Assembly (NCBI GenBank): GCA_008638415.1
Contig: VWVT01000001.1
Coordinates: 496,001-560,000 of the forward strand
DNA length: 64,000 nt
Direction: 5' to 3'
Source: Nocardiopsis sinuspersici
GTDB taxonomy: Bacteria > Actinomycetota > Actinomycetes > Streptosporangiales > Streptosporangiaceae
Shown: positions 36,509 to 45,518 of the stretch, piece after piece
Layout: the number at the start of each line of letters is the position of its first letter
How positions within the stretch are numbered: position 1 is the stretch's first letter
The notes under the pieces: generated by a model
Told to the model about the DNA's origin: nothing
The model's database searches: none
What the model saw: the letters and a program-made list of their open reading frames with translations, nothing else
Translations under genes and position numbers: made by a program

Positions 36509-36523
36509 TCCACAGCCTGTGGA
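36509..36523. promoter_or_regulatory. Second TCCACAG palindrome
   Basis: TCCACAGCCTGTGGA, differing from 35855-35869 only at the centre. Lies between the kinase-like gene and the convergent aminotransferase gene. Confidence 0.4.
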
Positions 36524-36556
36524 CGACCGCCCCGTCGGCGCCGGGCGCCGGAGGAG

Positions 36557-37639
36557 CTAACGGCGCTTGTCGTAGGAGGTGGCGACGGACAGGAACACGT
36601 CGTTCTCCTCGGGGGTCCCCAGGCTCACCCGGGCGCCCTCGCCGGCGAACGGGCGCACCGAGACGCCCACCTTCGCGCACTCGGCGGCGAAGTCGTTCGT
36701 GTCCTCGCCCACCCTCAGCCACACGAAGTTGGCCTCGGTCGGCGGAACCGTCCACCCGGAGGCGATGAGCGCGTCCCGGACGCGCTCACGCTCCTTGACC
36801 GTGTCCGCCACGCGCTCCAGCAGCTCCTCCTCGGCCCCGACGGAGGCGACTCCCGCCGCCTGGGCGAGGTGGTTCACCGCGAACGGCACGAGGGTCTTGC
36901 GGACGGCGCCGGCCACATGCGGGTGCCCCACGAGGAAGCCCAGGCGCACGGCGGCGAGCCCGTAGGCCTTGGAGAAGGTGCGCAGCACGGCGACGTTGGG
37001 CCGGTCGCGGTACAGGGAGACGCCGTCGGGCACCTGCGGGTCGCGCACGTACTCGTGGTACGCCTCGTCCAGGACCACCAGGACGCTCTCGGGGATCCGG
37101 TCCAGGAAGGCGACCAGCTCCTCCTCGCGCACCGTGGTACCGGTCGGGTTGTTCGGGTTGCACACGAGCACCATGCGGGTGTTCTCGGTGACCGCGTCCG
37201 CGATCGCGTCCAGGTCGTGCGTCTCGTCCTTGAGCGGCACCCGGACGGAGGCGGCCCCCGTCAGTTCGACGAGCAGGGGGTAGGCCTCGAAGGAGCGCCA
37301 CGCGTAGACGACCTCGGCTCCGGGCTCACCGACCGCTTCGAGCAGCTGCTGGAGCACGCCCACCGAGCCGGCGCCGAGGGCGATGTGCTCCTCGGGGACG
37401 TCCAGGCGCCGGGCGAGCACGGAGACGAGCTCCTCGGCGCCCGGGTCCGGATAGCGGTTCAGCTCCTCCGCTGCCCGGGCGATGGCCTCGCGCACCGACG
37501 GGAGCGGCCCGTGGGGGCTCTCGTTGGAGGACAGCTTGATCGAACGCCCGTTGGGCCCGACGACCTTCAGGCCCGGTTTGTAGGGCGGGATGCTCTCCAG
37601 CACCGACCGCAGATATGGCGATTTCGACTCCGACACCAT
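36557..37639 (-). CDS. Histidinol-phosphate / aromatic amino acid aminotransferase (HisC/Pat family)
   Basis: 360 aa PLP enzyme of fold type I. Seen: KLSSNESPHGPLPSV, NRYPDPGAEELVSVLA, VCNPNNPTGTTV, VVLDEAYHEYV, the PLP-binding Lys in TFSKAYGLAAVRLGF, and R/G-rich SVRPFAG near the end. Actinobacteria carry both HisC and the phenylalanine-type Pat; the isolated location and YKPG start favour Pat, but specificity cannot be fixed from sequence. ATG 37637-37639 with GAGGAAGGA upstream. Confidence 0.85.
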   Translation of the reverse strand: MVSESKSPYLRSVLESIPPYKPGLKVVGPNGRSIKLSSNESPHGPLPSVREAIARAAEELNRYPDPGAEELVSVLARRLDVPEEHIALGAGSVGVLQQLLEAVGEPGAEVVYAWRSFEAYPLLVELTGAASVRVPLKDETHDLDAIADAVTENTRMVLVCNPNNPTGTTVREEELVAFLDRIPESVLVVLDEAYHEYVRDPQVPDGVSLYRDRPNVAVLRTFSKAYGLAAVRLGFLVGHPHVAGAVRKTLVPFAVNHLAQAAGVASVGAEEELLERVADTVKERERVRDALIASGWTVPPTEANFVWLRVGEDTNDFAAECAKVGVSVRPFAGEGARVSLGTPEENDVFLSVATSYDKRR

Positions 37640-37747
37640 TGTCCTTCCTCAATACTTTGTGCTAACCCCTCGACACGTTCAGCAATATCGCGTCCGGGTG
37701 GGCCACCGCTCCCAGCGGAAATATCGCACAAACGAGGAGATATCACC

Positions 37748-38518
37748 ATGCGCTTGCGTCCCTGTTCCGCCAGCTCGACCCGAATCGCTACTGGTCCGAG
37801 CTCCCGGGTGGGAGAGCCTCGGGGGATCGTCCGGTCACTGGTTCTTCCCGTGGCCCTACCCATGACGATCCTGTTGAGCGCGTGCGGTGGCGGCGGAAGC
37901 GACCAGGCCGATGAATCCGACGCCGATGCCGCGGCCGCACTGCACGAGGCCCAACCCCTGCACGTCCGCGACGCCACGCTCATGTCCGAGAGCAGCGAGA
38001 ACGGTACCTACTCCGAGCTTGCCACAGTGGAGTACAGCGAGAAGGTGCGGGCCTCCACCCAGCTCGACAAGCCCGAGTGCCTGGACGCCGCCAACCGGTG
38101 GGGCAGCCTGGAGGGCGTACACGAGGCGCCCGCGTCGGTGGCCGCCTACGAGTGGGACCAGGGCTCGGTGACGCACATGCTGGTGCGGGTGGACGAGGAG
38201 ACCGCCGCGGAGGCCCTGTCCACGAAACCGCCGGAGAGCTGCGACGAGTACACCGCCACCCACGAGGACGGGAGCTCCTCCCACTACGGGGTGCGCGACC
38301 TGGAGGACGTACCGCGGGTCGGCGACGAGTCGCGGGCCTACGCCATCGATGTGCGGACGGAAGGGGAGGAGAGCCGTATGTTCAGCCTCATGTACCGCAA
38401 CGGCGGCCTCGTCGGCACCACGTCCATCCTCGGAGCCGGTGAGCTGGAGGACTACGAGAAGATGCTCGTGGAGTTCAGCGAGGCCGCCGTCGAGAGGCAG
38501 CGGCAGATGCTCGGTTAG
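37748..38518 (+). CDS. Putative lipoprotein
   Basis: 256 aa. An unusually long N-region (about 30 aa) precedes SLVLPVALPMTILLSAC, a lipobox with the lipidated Cys near residue 46. The mature domain is acidic, with two more Cys (PECLDAANRW, PESCDEYTAT) suggesting a disulfide. Probably exported and membrane-anchored. I do not recognise the family. ATG 37748-37750 with AGGAGATATCACC upstream. Divergent from the aminotransferase gene. Confidence 0.75.
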   Translation: MRLRPCSASSTRIATGPSSRVGEPRGIVRSLVLPVALPMTILLSACGGGGSDQADESDADAAAALHEAQPLHVRDATLMSESSENGTYSELATVEYSEKVRASTQLDKPECLDAANRWGSLEGVHEAPASVAAYEWDQGSVTHMLVRVDEETAAEALSTKPPESCDEYTATHEDGSSSHYGVRDLEDVPRVGDESRAYAIDVRTEGEESRMFSLMYRNGGLVGTTSILGAGELEDYEKMLVEFSEAAVERQRQMLG

Positions 38519-38592
38519 AAGGACGCGGGCTCAGGGACCGGCACCGGACCGGACACCGGGCGCGGGCCGGCCCCGGGCGTCGGGCCGGGTGC

Positions 38593-39612
38593 TCATCCGG
38601 CCGGCGTGGACTCGCGCCCGTCCGGGTCCCGGCCGTCCAGGCCGTGCACGCCCGGACTGCTCCCGGCGGGGTGCGCCCTCGCGGTCCGCAGGGTCCGTGC
38701 CGCCCTGGCCGCGTCGTACCGTCCCGCCTCCTGCCTGGCCGCCTGGCGCGGGCGGGGCAGTCTGCGCGGCGGGCTGGGCAGGGCCGTCCGGGCGACCGCC
38801 CCGAAGGAGGCGACCACCGCTCCGCTGCCGCGGTCGATCAGAACCGCGCGCACGGCCGTGTCGCGCCTGCCGTCGACCCTGACCGCGTACACCACGTCCA
38901 TGCGCCGTCCGTGACGTGTCGCGTCGTAGCGCAGGAGCCGCCAGCAGCCCTGGCGCCACACGTCGTCGGGTTCGGACCCCGTCGCCGCCGGCATGTTGGT
39001 ACGCCACACCTCGCTGCGGCGCAGCACCCTCATGGTGTGGCGCAGCGAGACGTCGCGCAGCTCGCACGGCTCCCGGCGGAGGGAGCGCGCGGCCACGTCA
39101 CGCAGCTCGGGGCTGAGCAGTGCCAGGAGCAGGAGTTGCGCGCCCAGCACTCCGGCGTGCGGCGGCGCGGCCGAGGCGACCACCTGCCATCCGGCGGGCT
39201 CCAGCCCGAGCGTGGTCAGGGCGGCGGCCGACAGCAGCCCGGCCCGGGTCAGCGCGCGCCAGCCGACCGGGATCCGGCTCAGCCCGCCGAAACAGCCGCA
39301 GCCCGCCTCCGGGTCGCGCCTGCGGACCAGCACCAGGACCACCACCGAGACGGCGAACACGACCGCGGTGAGTGTGCGCACCACCTCACCGGGGAGTCCT
39401 GCCACGGTCAGCAGGCCGACCGCCAGCGCGGCTTCCAGCAGACCCGTACCGACCGTGGACGTGCGGCGCAGGCGTTCGGGCACCAGGACGGCCAGGCCCG
39501 TGTCGGCCGCCCTCCTGGTGGTCTTGGCCGCGGCCCCGAGCAGGAGCAGCACCGCCAGGAGCGGTAGCTGGACCTCGCGGGCCGCCTCGACGATCTCCGG
39601 CAGCATGGGCAT
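38593..39612 (-). CDS. MauE/DoxX-like membrane protein with C-terminal extension
   Basis: 339 aa. Residues 15-175 hold four or five membrane helices of the MauE/DoxD type with the short motif DPEAGCGCFGG (Cys-Gly-Cys), which in this group is linked to thiol-disulfide or methylamine-dehydrogenase maturation. A cytoplasmic C-terminal half of about 150 aa is basic, with RRSEVWRTNMPA and WRRL-like stretches, and not recognised. ATG 39610-39612 begins 3 nt after the stop of the upstream gene, so the two are coupled. Confidence 0.7.
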   Translation of the reverse strand: MPMLPEIVEAAREVQLPLLAVLLLLGAAAKTTRRAADTGLAVLVPERLRRTSTVGTGLLEAALAVGLLTVAGLPGEVVRTLTAVVFAVSVVVLVLVRRRDPEAGCGCFGGLSRIPVGWRALTRAGLLSAAALTTLGLEPAGWQVVASAAPPHAGVLGAQLLLLALLSPELRDVAARSLRREPCELRDVSLRHTMRVLRRSEVWRTNMPAATGSEPDDVWRQGCWRLLRYDATRHGRRMDVVYAVRVDGRRDTAVRAVLIDRGSGAVVASFGAVARTALPSPPRRLPRPRQAARQEAGRYDAARAARTLRTARAHPAGSSPGVHGLDGRDPDGRESTPAG

Positions 39613-39615
39613 GGG

Positions 39616-40584
39616 TCATCCCTCCCCGTCGTGGACGGTGACGGTCGCGTCGAAGCAGCCGTCCTCCAGCCGCCCGCCCAGGGCGACGAAGCCGTTCATG
39701 GTGAGGGAGGCGATCCGCCCGGCGCCCCGGCCGCCGCAGGCGGGGCACAGGTCGCACAGCCAGCTGTCGGCGGCGGCGCAGTCGAGGACCGGGAGCACGG
39801 CCGCTTCCCGGGTGCAGTCGTTGCGCAGGCTCACCGCGGCGCCGACGGACAGCAGCGGCAGCGGGACACAGGGAGCGCGCCGGTCGCACGCGGCGTCGTG
39901 GCCGACGGGGTCGAGCGCCGGGTAGGCGACCCCGTCGACACGGGCGCCCGGGTCCAGGTGGGGGGAGCGCCCCCAGGCCGGGTCGTACCAGGTGGCGGTA
40001 CCGCGCAGTGTGGAGGCGTACCGGTGCGCGGGCGGCCTGTGCGGTGTGGCGGCGAGCGGGTGGGGCGGCTGTGCGGTGGCGGGGCGCGACGCCCACACGG
40101 CCCCCTCCGACCAGACGCCGACCGCGTCGAAGACGTAGCCCGGCTCCAGCCTCGGGTGGCGGACGGAGATCCGGCCCGAGCTTCGGCGGGGGATGACGAC
40201 GGTCAGGCGGGGACGCCCGTGGCCGGGGTCGATCTCCAGGGTGTCGGTGCCACGGTCGACGATGACGCCCGTGGCGCGGGCGGCCTGGGCCCACACGCGC
40301 TCGGCGGCGGGGCGGCCGCCGGGCGCCCCGAGCACCACGGCGTCGTCGCCGGTCCGGAGCCCTCCCGGACCGACCTCGCCGCCGCGCCAGAACGAGGTGG
40401 TGTGGTCGTACGCGAGCCGCTCCTCGCCGCCGGGGACGGCCAGGCAGAGCACGCCGGAGCTCGCATCGACGACCACGCCGCGCACGACACCGTGCCCGAG
40501 GGGTGTGGGCTCGGGTGCGCTCCGGGGGCCGAGCACCGTGGAGGTGAACCTCCTGCGGTCCCGCCTGTCGTCCGTCACCGACAT
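39616..40584 (-). CDS. Hypothetical Cys-containing protein, partner of the MauE-like protein
   Basis: 322 aa, no obvious signal peptide. Repeated beta-type segments (GVVRGVVVDASSGVLCLAVPGGEERL, GVIVDRGTDTLEID) suggest small barrel domains. The second half (GTATWYDPAWGRS ... LPLLSVGAAVSLRN) faintly resembles a double-psi barrel of the RlpA kind. A C-terminal Cys set (CDLCPACGG) could bind metal. Start ATG 40582-40584 was chosen; GGAGG lies about 11 nt upstream, and the frame is open further up without a better site. Function unknown. Confidence 0.55.
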   Translation of the reverse strand: MSVTDDRRDRRRFTSTVLGPRSAPEPTPLGHGVVRGVVVDASSGVLCLAVPGGEERLAYDHTTSFWRGGEVGPGGLRTGDDAVVLGAPGGRPAAERVWAQAARATGVIVDRGTDTLEIDPGHGRPRLTVVIPRRSSGRISVRHPRLEPGYVFDAVGVWSEGAVWASRPATAQPPHPLAATPHRPPAHRYASTLRGTATWYDPAWGRSPHLDPGARVDGVAYPALDPVGHDAACDRRAPCVPLPLLSVGAAVSLRNDCTREAAVLPVLDCAAADSWLCDLCPACGGRGAGRIASLTMNGFVALGGRLEDGCFDATVTVHDGEG

Positions 40585-41093
40585 GTCGGCTGAGCCTCCC
40601 TCGCAACACGACCCGTCTTCTCGCTCCCGCTGCTTCGATCGGTCCGCACACCGCCGGCACGCCTGCGTGTGCCGCACGCGGCGGTCCGCGTCGGCGGTGC
40701 GCCGGGACCGCGCCGCGTGTCCGGCGCTGAGGACCGTCGGTGCGGAGCCCCGTGTGGACCGGTCCTCCCGTCCGGCACGAGGTGCGATTGCCTCACCACA
40801 GTCTGTGCCCATAAAGCCACGCATAGACCCTAGAGATCTTGAAAGAGACACAAATATGTACAAGCAGCCCCAGAACATCGCGGCCCCGGCCACCTCCGAA
40901 TCGCCCGGGGCCGGCACGCCCCCGTCCGCCCGGGCCCCCGGCCGTGCCCGGGGAAGCGGCGGGGAACCCGGTCCGGCAACCGTTGCGCGGTTTGTCAGCA
41001 CGTGGGACACAGGTGCCTGGATGTTTGCGCTCGCTGTGTGAGAGTTAGGAGGGAGGAACGCGACGAAAGCACACGCAGCGCCCGTGAAAGTCG
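40585..41093. other. Divergent intergenic region before the sigma factor gene
   Basis: About 510 bp. No gene is supported. An AT-rich patch (40805-40860) likely carries promoters for both flanking transcripts, and GGAGGGAGG at 41047-41055 lies too far from the sigma factor start to be its binding site. Confidence 0.4.
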
Positions 41094-41621
41094 GTGGTCG
41101 GCGTGACGGGAACGACCCGGACTCCCAGGTACGACGAGTTCAGCCGCTACGTGGCCGAGCGCGGCCCGGCCCTGCTGCGGATGGCCAGGTCTCTCACGAA
41201 CAACCACGCCGACGCCGAGGACCTGCTCCAGGCGGCTCTCGTCAAGACCTTCCTCTCCTGGGACCGGATCACCAACCCGAAGGCCATCGACGGGTACGTG
41301 CGCCGGGCCATGGTGAACACCCAGATCTCCGAGTGGCGCCGCAACCGGCTGGACGTCTACCCGACCGACGAGATCCCCGAGCAGCGCGTGGACGACCCCA
41401 CCTGGCGCAGCGACCTGGCCGACGTGGTGAAGCGCGCCATCGACCGCCTGCCCGACCGGCAGCGGACCACGGTGGTGCTGCGCTACTACGACGACCTCAC
41501 CGAGGCGCAGATCGCCCAGCGGATGGGGGTGACCCTGGGGACGGTCAAGAGCACGCTGTCGCGGGCCGTGGAGAAACTGCGCCTGGACGCCGACCTCATC
41601 ATCGAGCGCACCCTCGGCTGA
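41094..41621 (+). CDS. SigE-family ECF RNA polymerase sigma factor
   Basis: 175 aa with the two ECF domains. Region 2 is FSRYVAERGPALLRMARSLTNNHADAEDLLQAAL, with YVRRAMVNTQISEWRR in 2.4. Region 4 is LPDRQRTTVVLRYYDDLTEAQIAQRMG with VKSTLSRAVEKLR. Matches the SigE-family group common in Streptomyces and relatives, which often lack a cognate anti-sigma gene. GTG 41094-41096 is used; GTG 41103 is equally possible and no strong ribosome site decides. No anti-sigma factor is adjacent. Confidence 0.9.
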   Translation: MVGVTGTTRTPRYDEFSRYVAERGPALLRMARSLTNNHADAEDLLQAALVKTFLSWDRITNPKAIDGYVRRAMVNTQISEWRRNRLDVYPTDEIPEQRVDDPTWRSDLADVVKRAIDRLPDRQRTTVVLRYYDDLTEAQIAQRMGVTLGTVKSTLSRAVEKLRLDADLIIERTLG

Positions 41622-41778
41622 CCCGGTGCCTCCCGGGTGATTCCGGCCACTCCGGGCGCCCTGCGGGGTGGAGTCCTCCGCTCGCGGGGATCCGGCCACT
41701 CCGCCCGACCGCGTCGGCGGTACGGCCGCACGCCCGGCGGCGGCTGCGCCGGTCGGAGCGTTCACACGGACATTCGCT

Positions 41779-41808
41779 TTGCGCAACGGTCCGTGGTGTC
41801 TGTAGGCT
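41779..41808 (+). promoter_or_regulatory. Promoter of the tRNA-Ser gene
   Basis: TTGCGC (41779-41784) and TAGGCT (41803-41808) with an 18-nt spacer, 11 bp before the tRNA. Confidence 0.6.
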
Positions 41809-41819
41809 TGTCCAAGCCG

Positions 41820-41906
41820 GGAGGATTCGCCTAGAGGCCTATGGCGCCGCACTGCTAATGCGGTTGGGGGGCAACCCCCTCATGGGTTCAAATCCCATAT
41901 CCTCCG
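41820..41906 (+). tRNA. tRNA-Ser (anticodon GCT)
   Basis: Class II tRNA: acceptor GGAGGAT (41820-41826) with ATCCTCC (41899-41905), anticodon stem CCGCA/TGCGG around CTGCTAA, a long variable arm (GGGGGG...CCCCC), and T-arm ATGGGTTCAAATCCCAT. CCA is not encoded. Its 3' half forms the attachment site of the island to the right. Confidence 0.95.
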
Positions 41907-41911
41907 CGCTC
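41858..41911 (+). repeat. Left attachment repeat (attL), 3' half of tRNA-Ser
   Basis: Direct repeat with 56019-56071: 45 identical bases (41867-41911 with 56027-56071), extended leftwards by ATGCGGTT across a 1-nt G-run difference (6 versus 5 G). Marks the left end of the genomic island. Confidence 0.85.
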
Positions 41912-41912
41912 G

Positions 41913-41955
41913 GACCTGGGGCTTCTCGTCGCGCAAGCGAGAGAGGCCCCAGGTC
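41913..41955 (+). terminator. Terminator after tRNA-Ser
   Basis: 10-bp stem GACCTGGGGC (41913-41922) with its complement (41946-41955), inner TCTCG/CGAGA stem, then CTTCTTC. Confidence 0.75.
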
Positions 41956-42359
41956 TTCTTCATGTTCGGGGGTCGACGTTCGGGGACCGGCCGGCGCAGG
42001 ATCCGTGCCAGCCACGCACGCCGGATGCCCACGATCCGCCGTTCCCCGGCCTCCGAGCCGCGAGAACGACTCCCACGAGCAGCTTGGGACCGAGAGGCTC
42101 CACCGAAGGCATGCGGTGGCTTCCAGTCCTCCAGAGCCTCGACCCAGGCCAGACCTGGCCCAGATCCGGGCGACTTCGCAGCGGCAGAGGGCACGACGAG
42201 GAGCACCTGCGCCCATGCTGCGCGGGCGTGGAACCGCCGACCGTTCGGCCCGGGCAGAGACGCCGAAGCGACTGGGACGGCCCTGAGGCGGGCCAGGTGC
42301 ACCATGGCTGGTCAGTCGGGCGCCTGGCCCGAACACCGGTCGCTATTCCAGGATCGCCG
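41956..42359. other. Degenerate region at the left end of the island
   Basis: About 400 bp with no recognisable protein in any frame. Presumably the eroded 5' part of the integrase gene or its excisionase. Confidence 0.4.
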
Positions 42360-42850
42360 GAGGAGGTTGGCTCTGAACTCCTGGGGACGAGCCCGGCTGA
42401 GCGCCAAGCCGCGCGGCGAGGACCCCCCGCACCTACAGGCTCTCTACCTGGTCCTGGGCGCTCAGAACATGGTGGCCAACGTCGTGGCCCTGCGCCACTG
42501 GCGCCACGCCCAGCGGCGCGAGCGCGATGGGAGTGGTCTGCTGTGGACGCACACCGGGCTGGTCTTCACCGATCGTGGGACAAGCGGGTCAGCCGCCACA
42601 CCCCGCGGGAGCGCGTCCTCCACCTGTCGGACGAGACCGGTCTGCCGCCCATCCGGTTCCACGGCCTTCGGCACCGCGCCGCGAGCCTCACGTCGGCCGC
42701 GGGCGCGGACATGAGGATCATCTCCGAGACGCTCGGGCACAGCAGCCCTGCCTTCACCGCTGACGTCCACACGAACGCGATGCCCTACAACGACCGCCAG
42801 GCCGCGGAAGCGGTCTTCACCCTCCTGGGCCGTGAACCCGCCTGGACCCC
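42360..42850 (+). pseudogene. Decayed tyrosine recombinase (integrase) C-terminal half
   Basis: Two frames are needed. The first contains VVALRHWRHAQRRERDG and GLLWTHTGLVFTDRG, typical of the segment before the catalytic box. After a frameshift near 42580 the second reads LPPIRFHGLRHRAASL, then IISETLGHSSPAFTADVHT. The HxxR box and LGHSS are kept, but the nucleophilic Tyr (normally TADTYT) is His, and the first catalytic Arg region and N-terminus are missing. Surely inactive. It lies beside tRNA-Ser, as island integrases do. Confidence 0.8.
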
Positions 42851-43305
42851 GATGGGCAGCAGTGCTCGGTGGACACGCACCTCCTGTCCCAGGACAAAGC
42901 CTTCCGCACGTGTGACCGTGCCGGTTCGGCCCCAGGAGACGCACCCTTCAGCGTGGACGGTCCATGGAGCCGTTGAGCGGTCGCGGCAGATCACCACGGT
43001 CATGGCCATGATGATCCTTCGATGGAGGCCCTCTGTGGGAGCGTTGAGGTCAGCCCATGGGCCCGGCTGCTGTTCACCGCCATGTGCTGTGTCACGTCGG
43101 CCTGATCTCGGTAGCGGGTGGCCAGTTGCGGCCTTCGCCCTCCACACGTCTGGGATCAGCTGTAGCGTGACGGCGCCCTGCCCGCCGCAGTGAAAGGCGC
43201 CCATCGTCGACATCACTGACTCACAGCACGCTAACCGCTTGATCAAGCTCCTCGTGATGCTTCCCGCACCTGACGCAGAAGACACACACGCCCCGTTTTG
43301 GGATC

Positions 43306-43626
43306 GTGTCGCCGAAGAGCACAGCGTCAGCCGTGACTACCGTCACCGAGAAGATCGCCATGCACCTCAAGTTGCTCCTGGGGATGGAGGATTCGATCCT
43401 CCACCGTAGAAAGCCGGCATCGTACGCCTTGTTCTTTTTCGTTCAGGCCAGTGACGGAATGGTGCGGAGTGTCACCACCGAGGTGAACGTGGGTGCTCCC
43501 AACAACGCAGCGGGACAGATGTGGATTCAGGAGCTGCGCGCCACCGCATTCGCTGTCCTCGAGGAGGCTTTCTCTGAGGACAGAGTCCAGAAAGCCACCA
43601 CCAGTTGGGCCCGATCCGGCCGCTGA
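43306..43626 (+). CDS. Small hypothetical protein of the island
   Basis: 106 aa, GTG start, third-position GC moderately biased. The middle (PASYALFFFVQASDGMVRSVTTEVNVG) looks like a real beta-rich core and the end (QELRATAFAVLEEAFSEDRVQ) like a helix. No family recognised, no convincing ribosome site. ATG 43360, starting MHLKLLLGMEDS, is an alternative start. Could be a remnant. Confidence 0.4.
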   Translation: MSPKSTASAVTTVTEKIAMHLKLLLGMEDSILHRRKPASYALFFFVQASDGMVRSVTTEVNVGAPNNAAGQMWIQELRATAFAVLEEAFSEDRVQKATTSWARSGR

Positions 43627-43862
43627 TAGGGCCAAGCCTTGCAAAGGTCCGTTGCGAGGTCTGGTCCTACCTGGGCTTTCGCCAGGTGTGGTGCGCGTGC
43701 CAAGCCTTGCTCAGTTGCTCGGGGCCGAGCTGGTCGGCGGATCGTTGACAGATCCACTCGCTGGTGAGCAGCACGGTCACATCAACGAGGTGATCCACTG
43801 TGTGATCGCCGTCGTGCAGGTAGTTGGTGAACTTCGGCAGAGCGCAGTTGAGGAGAACTTTC

Positions 43863-45518
43863 GTGGAACGCACCGACCTGTTGTTCGTCGGCGGAACGGT
43901 GTTCGACGGCCTCGACCGCTTACCGGACGCGGACTCTTTAGCTGTCTCTGATGGTCTGGTCACCGGAATCGGCACGTCGGCGGACCTACGAGCGCGCGCC
44001 GACGGCGGAACCCGGATCGTCGACCTCCAGGGGCGGCTCCTCTGCCCCGGCTTGCAGGACGCGCACGTCCACCCCCTCGCTGCCGGGATCCTCGAGACGT
44101 GGTGCGACCTCCGTCCCGCCGCCGACCGAGAACAGGTACTGAAGTTGGTCCGCACGTACGCCGAGGACAACCCGGAGAAGTCGTGGATCGTGGGCGGTGG
44201 CTGGACGTCCAGCCTCTTCCCCGAAGGGCACCCGACCGCCGAGCTCCTCGACTTGGCCGTGCCCGACCGCCCGGTGTACCTCCTCGGCGCGGATCTGCAC
44301 GACGCTTGGGTGAATAGCGCCGCGCTGGACCGGGCCGGAATCACTTCCAAGACCCCGGACCCAGCGCACGGCCGGATCGTGCGCGATCCCCTTGGCCATC
44401 CGTCGGGGCTCCTCCAGGAGACCGCCGCCGACCTTGTCTCCTGTCTGCTGCCGGAGTTGGAGCCAGGCCACGTCCGCTCCGCCCTCCTCGCAGCCCAGCG
44501 TGGGCTCCACGAGTACGGTGTTACAGCCTGGCAGGACGCCCTGGTCGGTCCCTACCTCGGTTTGGCTGACCCGTTGCCCGCCTATCTCGAACTGGCTGGT
44601 GCTGGGGCGCTGACCGGACGGGTCTCACTCGCCCTGTGGTGGGATCCAGAGCGTGGCACCGAACAAGTCGGCACGCTGCTCCACCGGGCGAAGATGGCGC
44701 AGCGGGTGGGCCTGCGCGCGGACACCGTCAAGATCATGCAGGACGGGATCTGCGAGAATGGTTGGGCCGCCCTGATCGCTCCCTACGTGAACGGCCGTGA
44801 CAGCGGGGGTGGCCGACTCACCTCAGAGGAGCTCGCATCAGCGGTCACAGCCCTCCAGAACGTTGGGCTGTCCGTGCATTTCCATGCGGTCGGCGATCGA
44901 GCCGTGCGTGAGTGCCTGGACGCGGTCGCAGCTGCCAAGGCCCGCGTTCCCCGGCACTCCCCCGGGCACCGGATCGCCCACGTGCAACTCGTTGCTCCCG
45001 CCGACCTCGGACGCTTCGCCGAGCTCGGCGTCACCGCCGTCGTGCAACCGCTCTGGGCGGCGGAAATCCCCGCCACGCGCGAGGTGTTCGGTCCGCTGAT
45101 CGGCACTGACCGCATCGAGCGCCAGTACCCCTTGGCGAGCCTGGCCGGGCACGGTGCTCGCCTGGCCGCAGGCAGCGACTGGCCGGTCAGCAGCCCCAAC
45201 CCGGTGTGGGGGATGTACGTCGCAGTGACACGGCGCCCCTCCCTGTCCAGTGCGCCCTGGCTCGGGCCAGAGGACGCCAACCGTGTGCTCAACCCGGCCG
45301 AACGGCTATCCCCGCGCGACATCCTGCGCGCTTACACCTCCGGTGCCGCGCATGTCACCGGTGTGCCCGGAACCCTCCGCAGAGGTGCCCTCGCCGACCT
45401 GACCGTTCTGGACCGTAACGTCCTCACCCGCGACGCACACGGGTGGGAGGATGCCCGCGCCGACCTGACCCTGGTCGGAGGCGTTCCCGTACACGACCCT
45501 CTCCAGGAGTTGGCATGA
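43863..45518 (+). CDS. YtcJ-like amidohydrolase
   Basis: 551 aa metal-dependent hydrolase of the Amidohydrolase-3 group. Seen: composite beta-domain at both ends (DLLFVGGTVFDG, LADLTVLDRNVL), metal-binding QDAHVHP (near residue 70), VHFHAVGDRAV, RIAHVQL, and AAGSDWPVSSPNP with the catalytic Asp. Members act on cyclic or linear amides; the real substrate is unknown. GTG 43863-43865 was chosen for GAGGAG 8 nt upstream. Two TTA codons (43920-43922, 43938-43940) near the start suggest bldA-type control. Its stop overlaps the next ATG (ATGA). Confidence 0.85.
   Translation: MERTDLLFVGGTVFDGLDRLPDADSLAVSDGLVTGIGTSADLRARADGGTRIVDLQGRLLCPGLQDAHVHPLAAGILETWCDLRPAADREQVLKLVRTYAEDNPEKSWIVGGGWTSSLFPEGHPTAELLDLAVPDRPVYLLGADLHDAWVNSAALDRAGITSKTPDPAHGRIVRDPLGHPSGLLQETAADLVSCLLPELEPGHVRSALLAAQRGLHEYGVTAWQDALVGPYLGLADPLPAYLELAGAGALTGRVSLALWWDPERGTEQVGTLLHRAKMAQRVGLRADTVKIMQDGICENGWAALIAPYVNGRDSGGGRLTSEELASAVTALQNVGLSVHFHAVGDRAVRECLDAVAAAKARVPRHSPGHRIAHVQLVAPADLGRFAELGVTAVVQPLWAAEIPATREVFGPLIGTDRIERQYPLASLAGHGARLAAGSDWPVSSPNPVWGMYVAVTRRPSLSSAPWLGPEDANRVLNPAERLSPRDILRAYTSGAAHVTGVPGTLRRGALADLTVLDRNVLTRDAHGWEDARADLTLVGGVPVHDPLQELA

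Noticed and set aside
41962..42714. Functional integrase gene
   Set aside because: Recombinase similarity needs two frames, the catalytic Tyr is His and the N-terminal half is missing.
43200..43410. Second small gene overlapping the 43306 ORF (reads VDITDSQHANRLIKLLV)
   Set aside because: The frame looks protein-like but has no start codon or ribosome site and ends at a stop near 43410. It may be a remnant; too weak to list.
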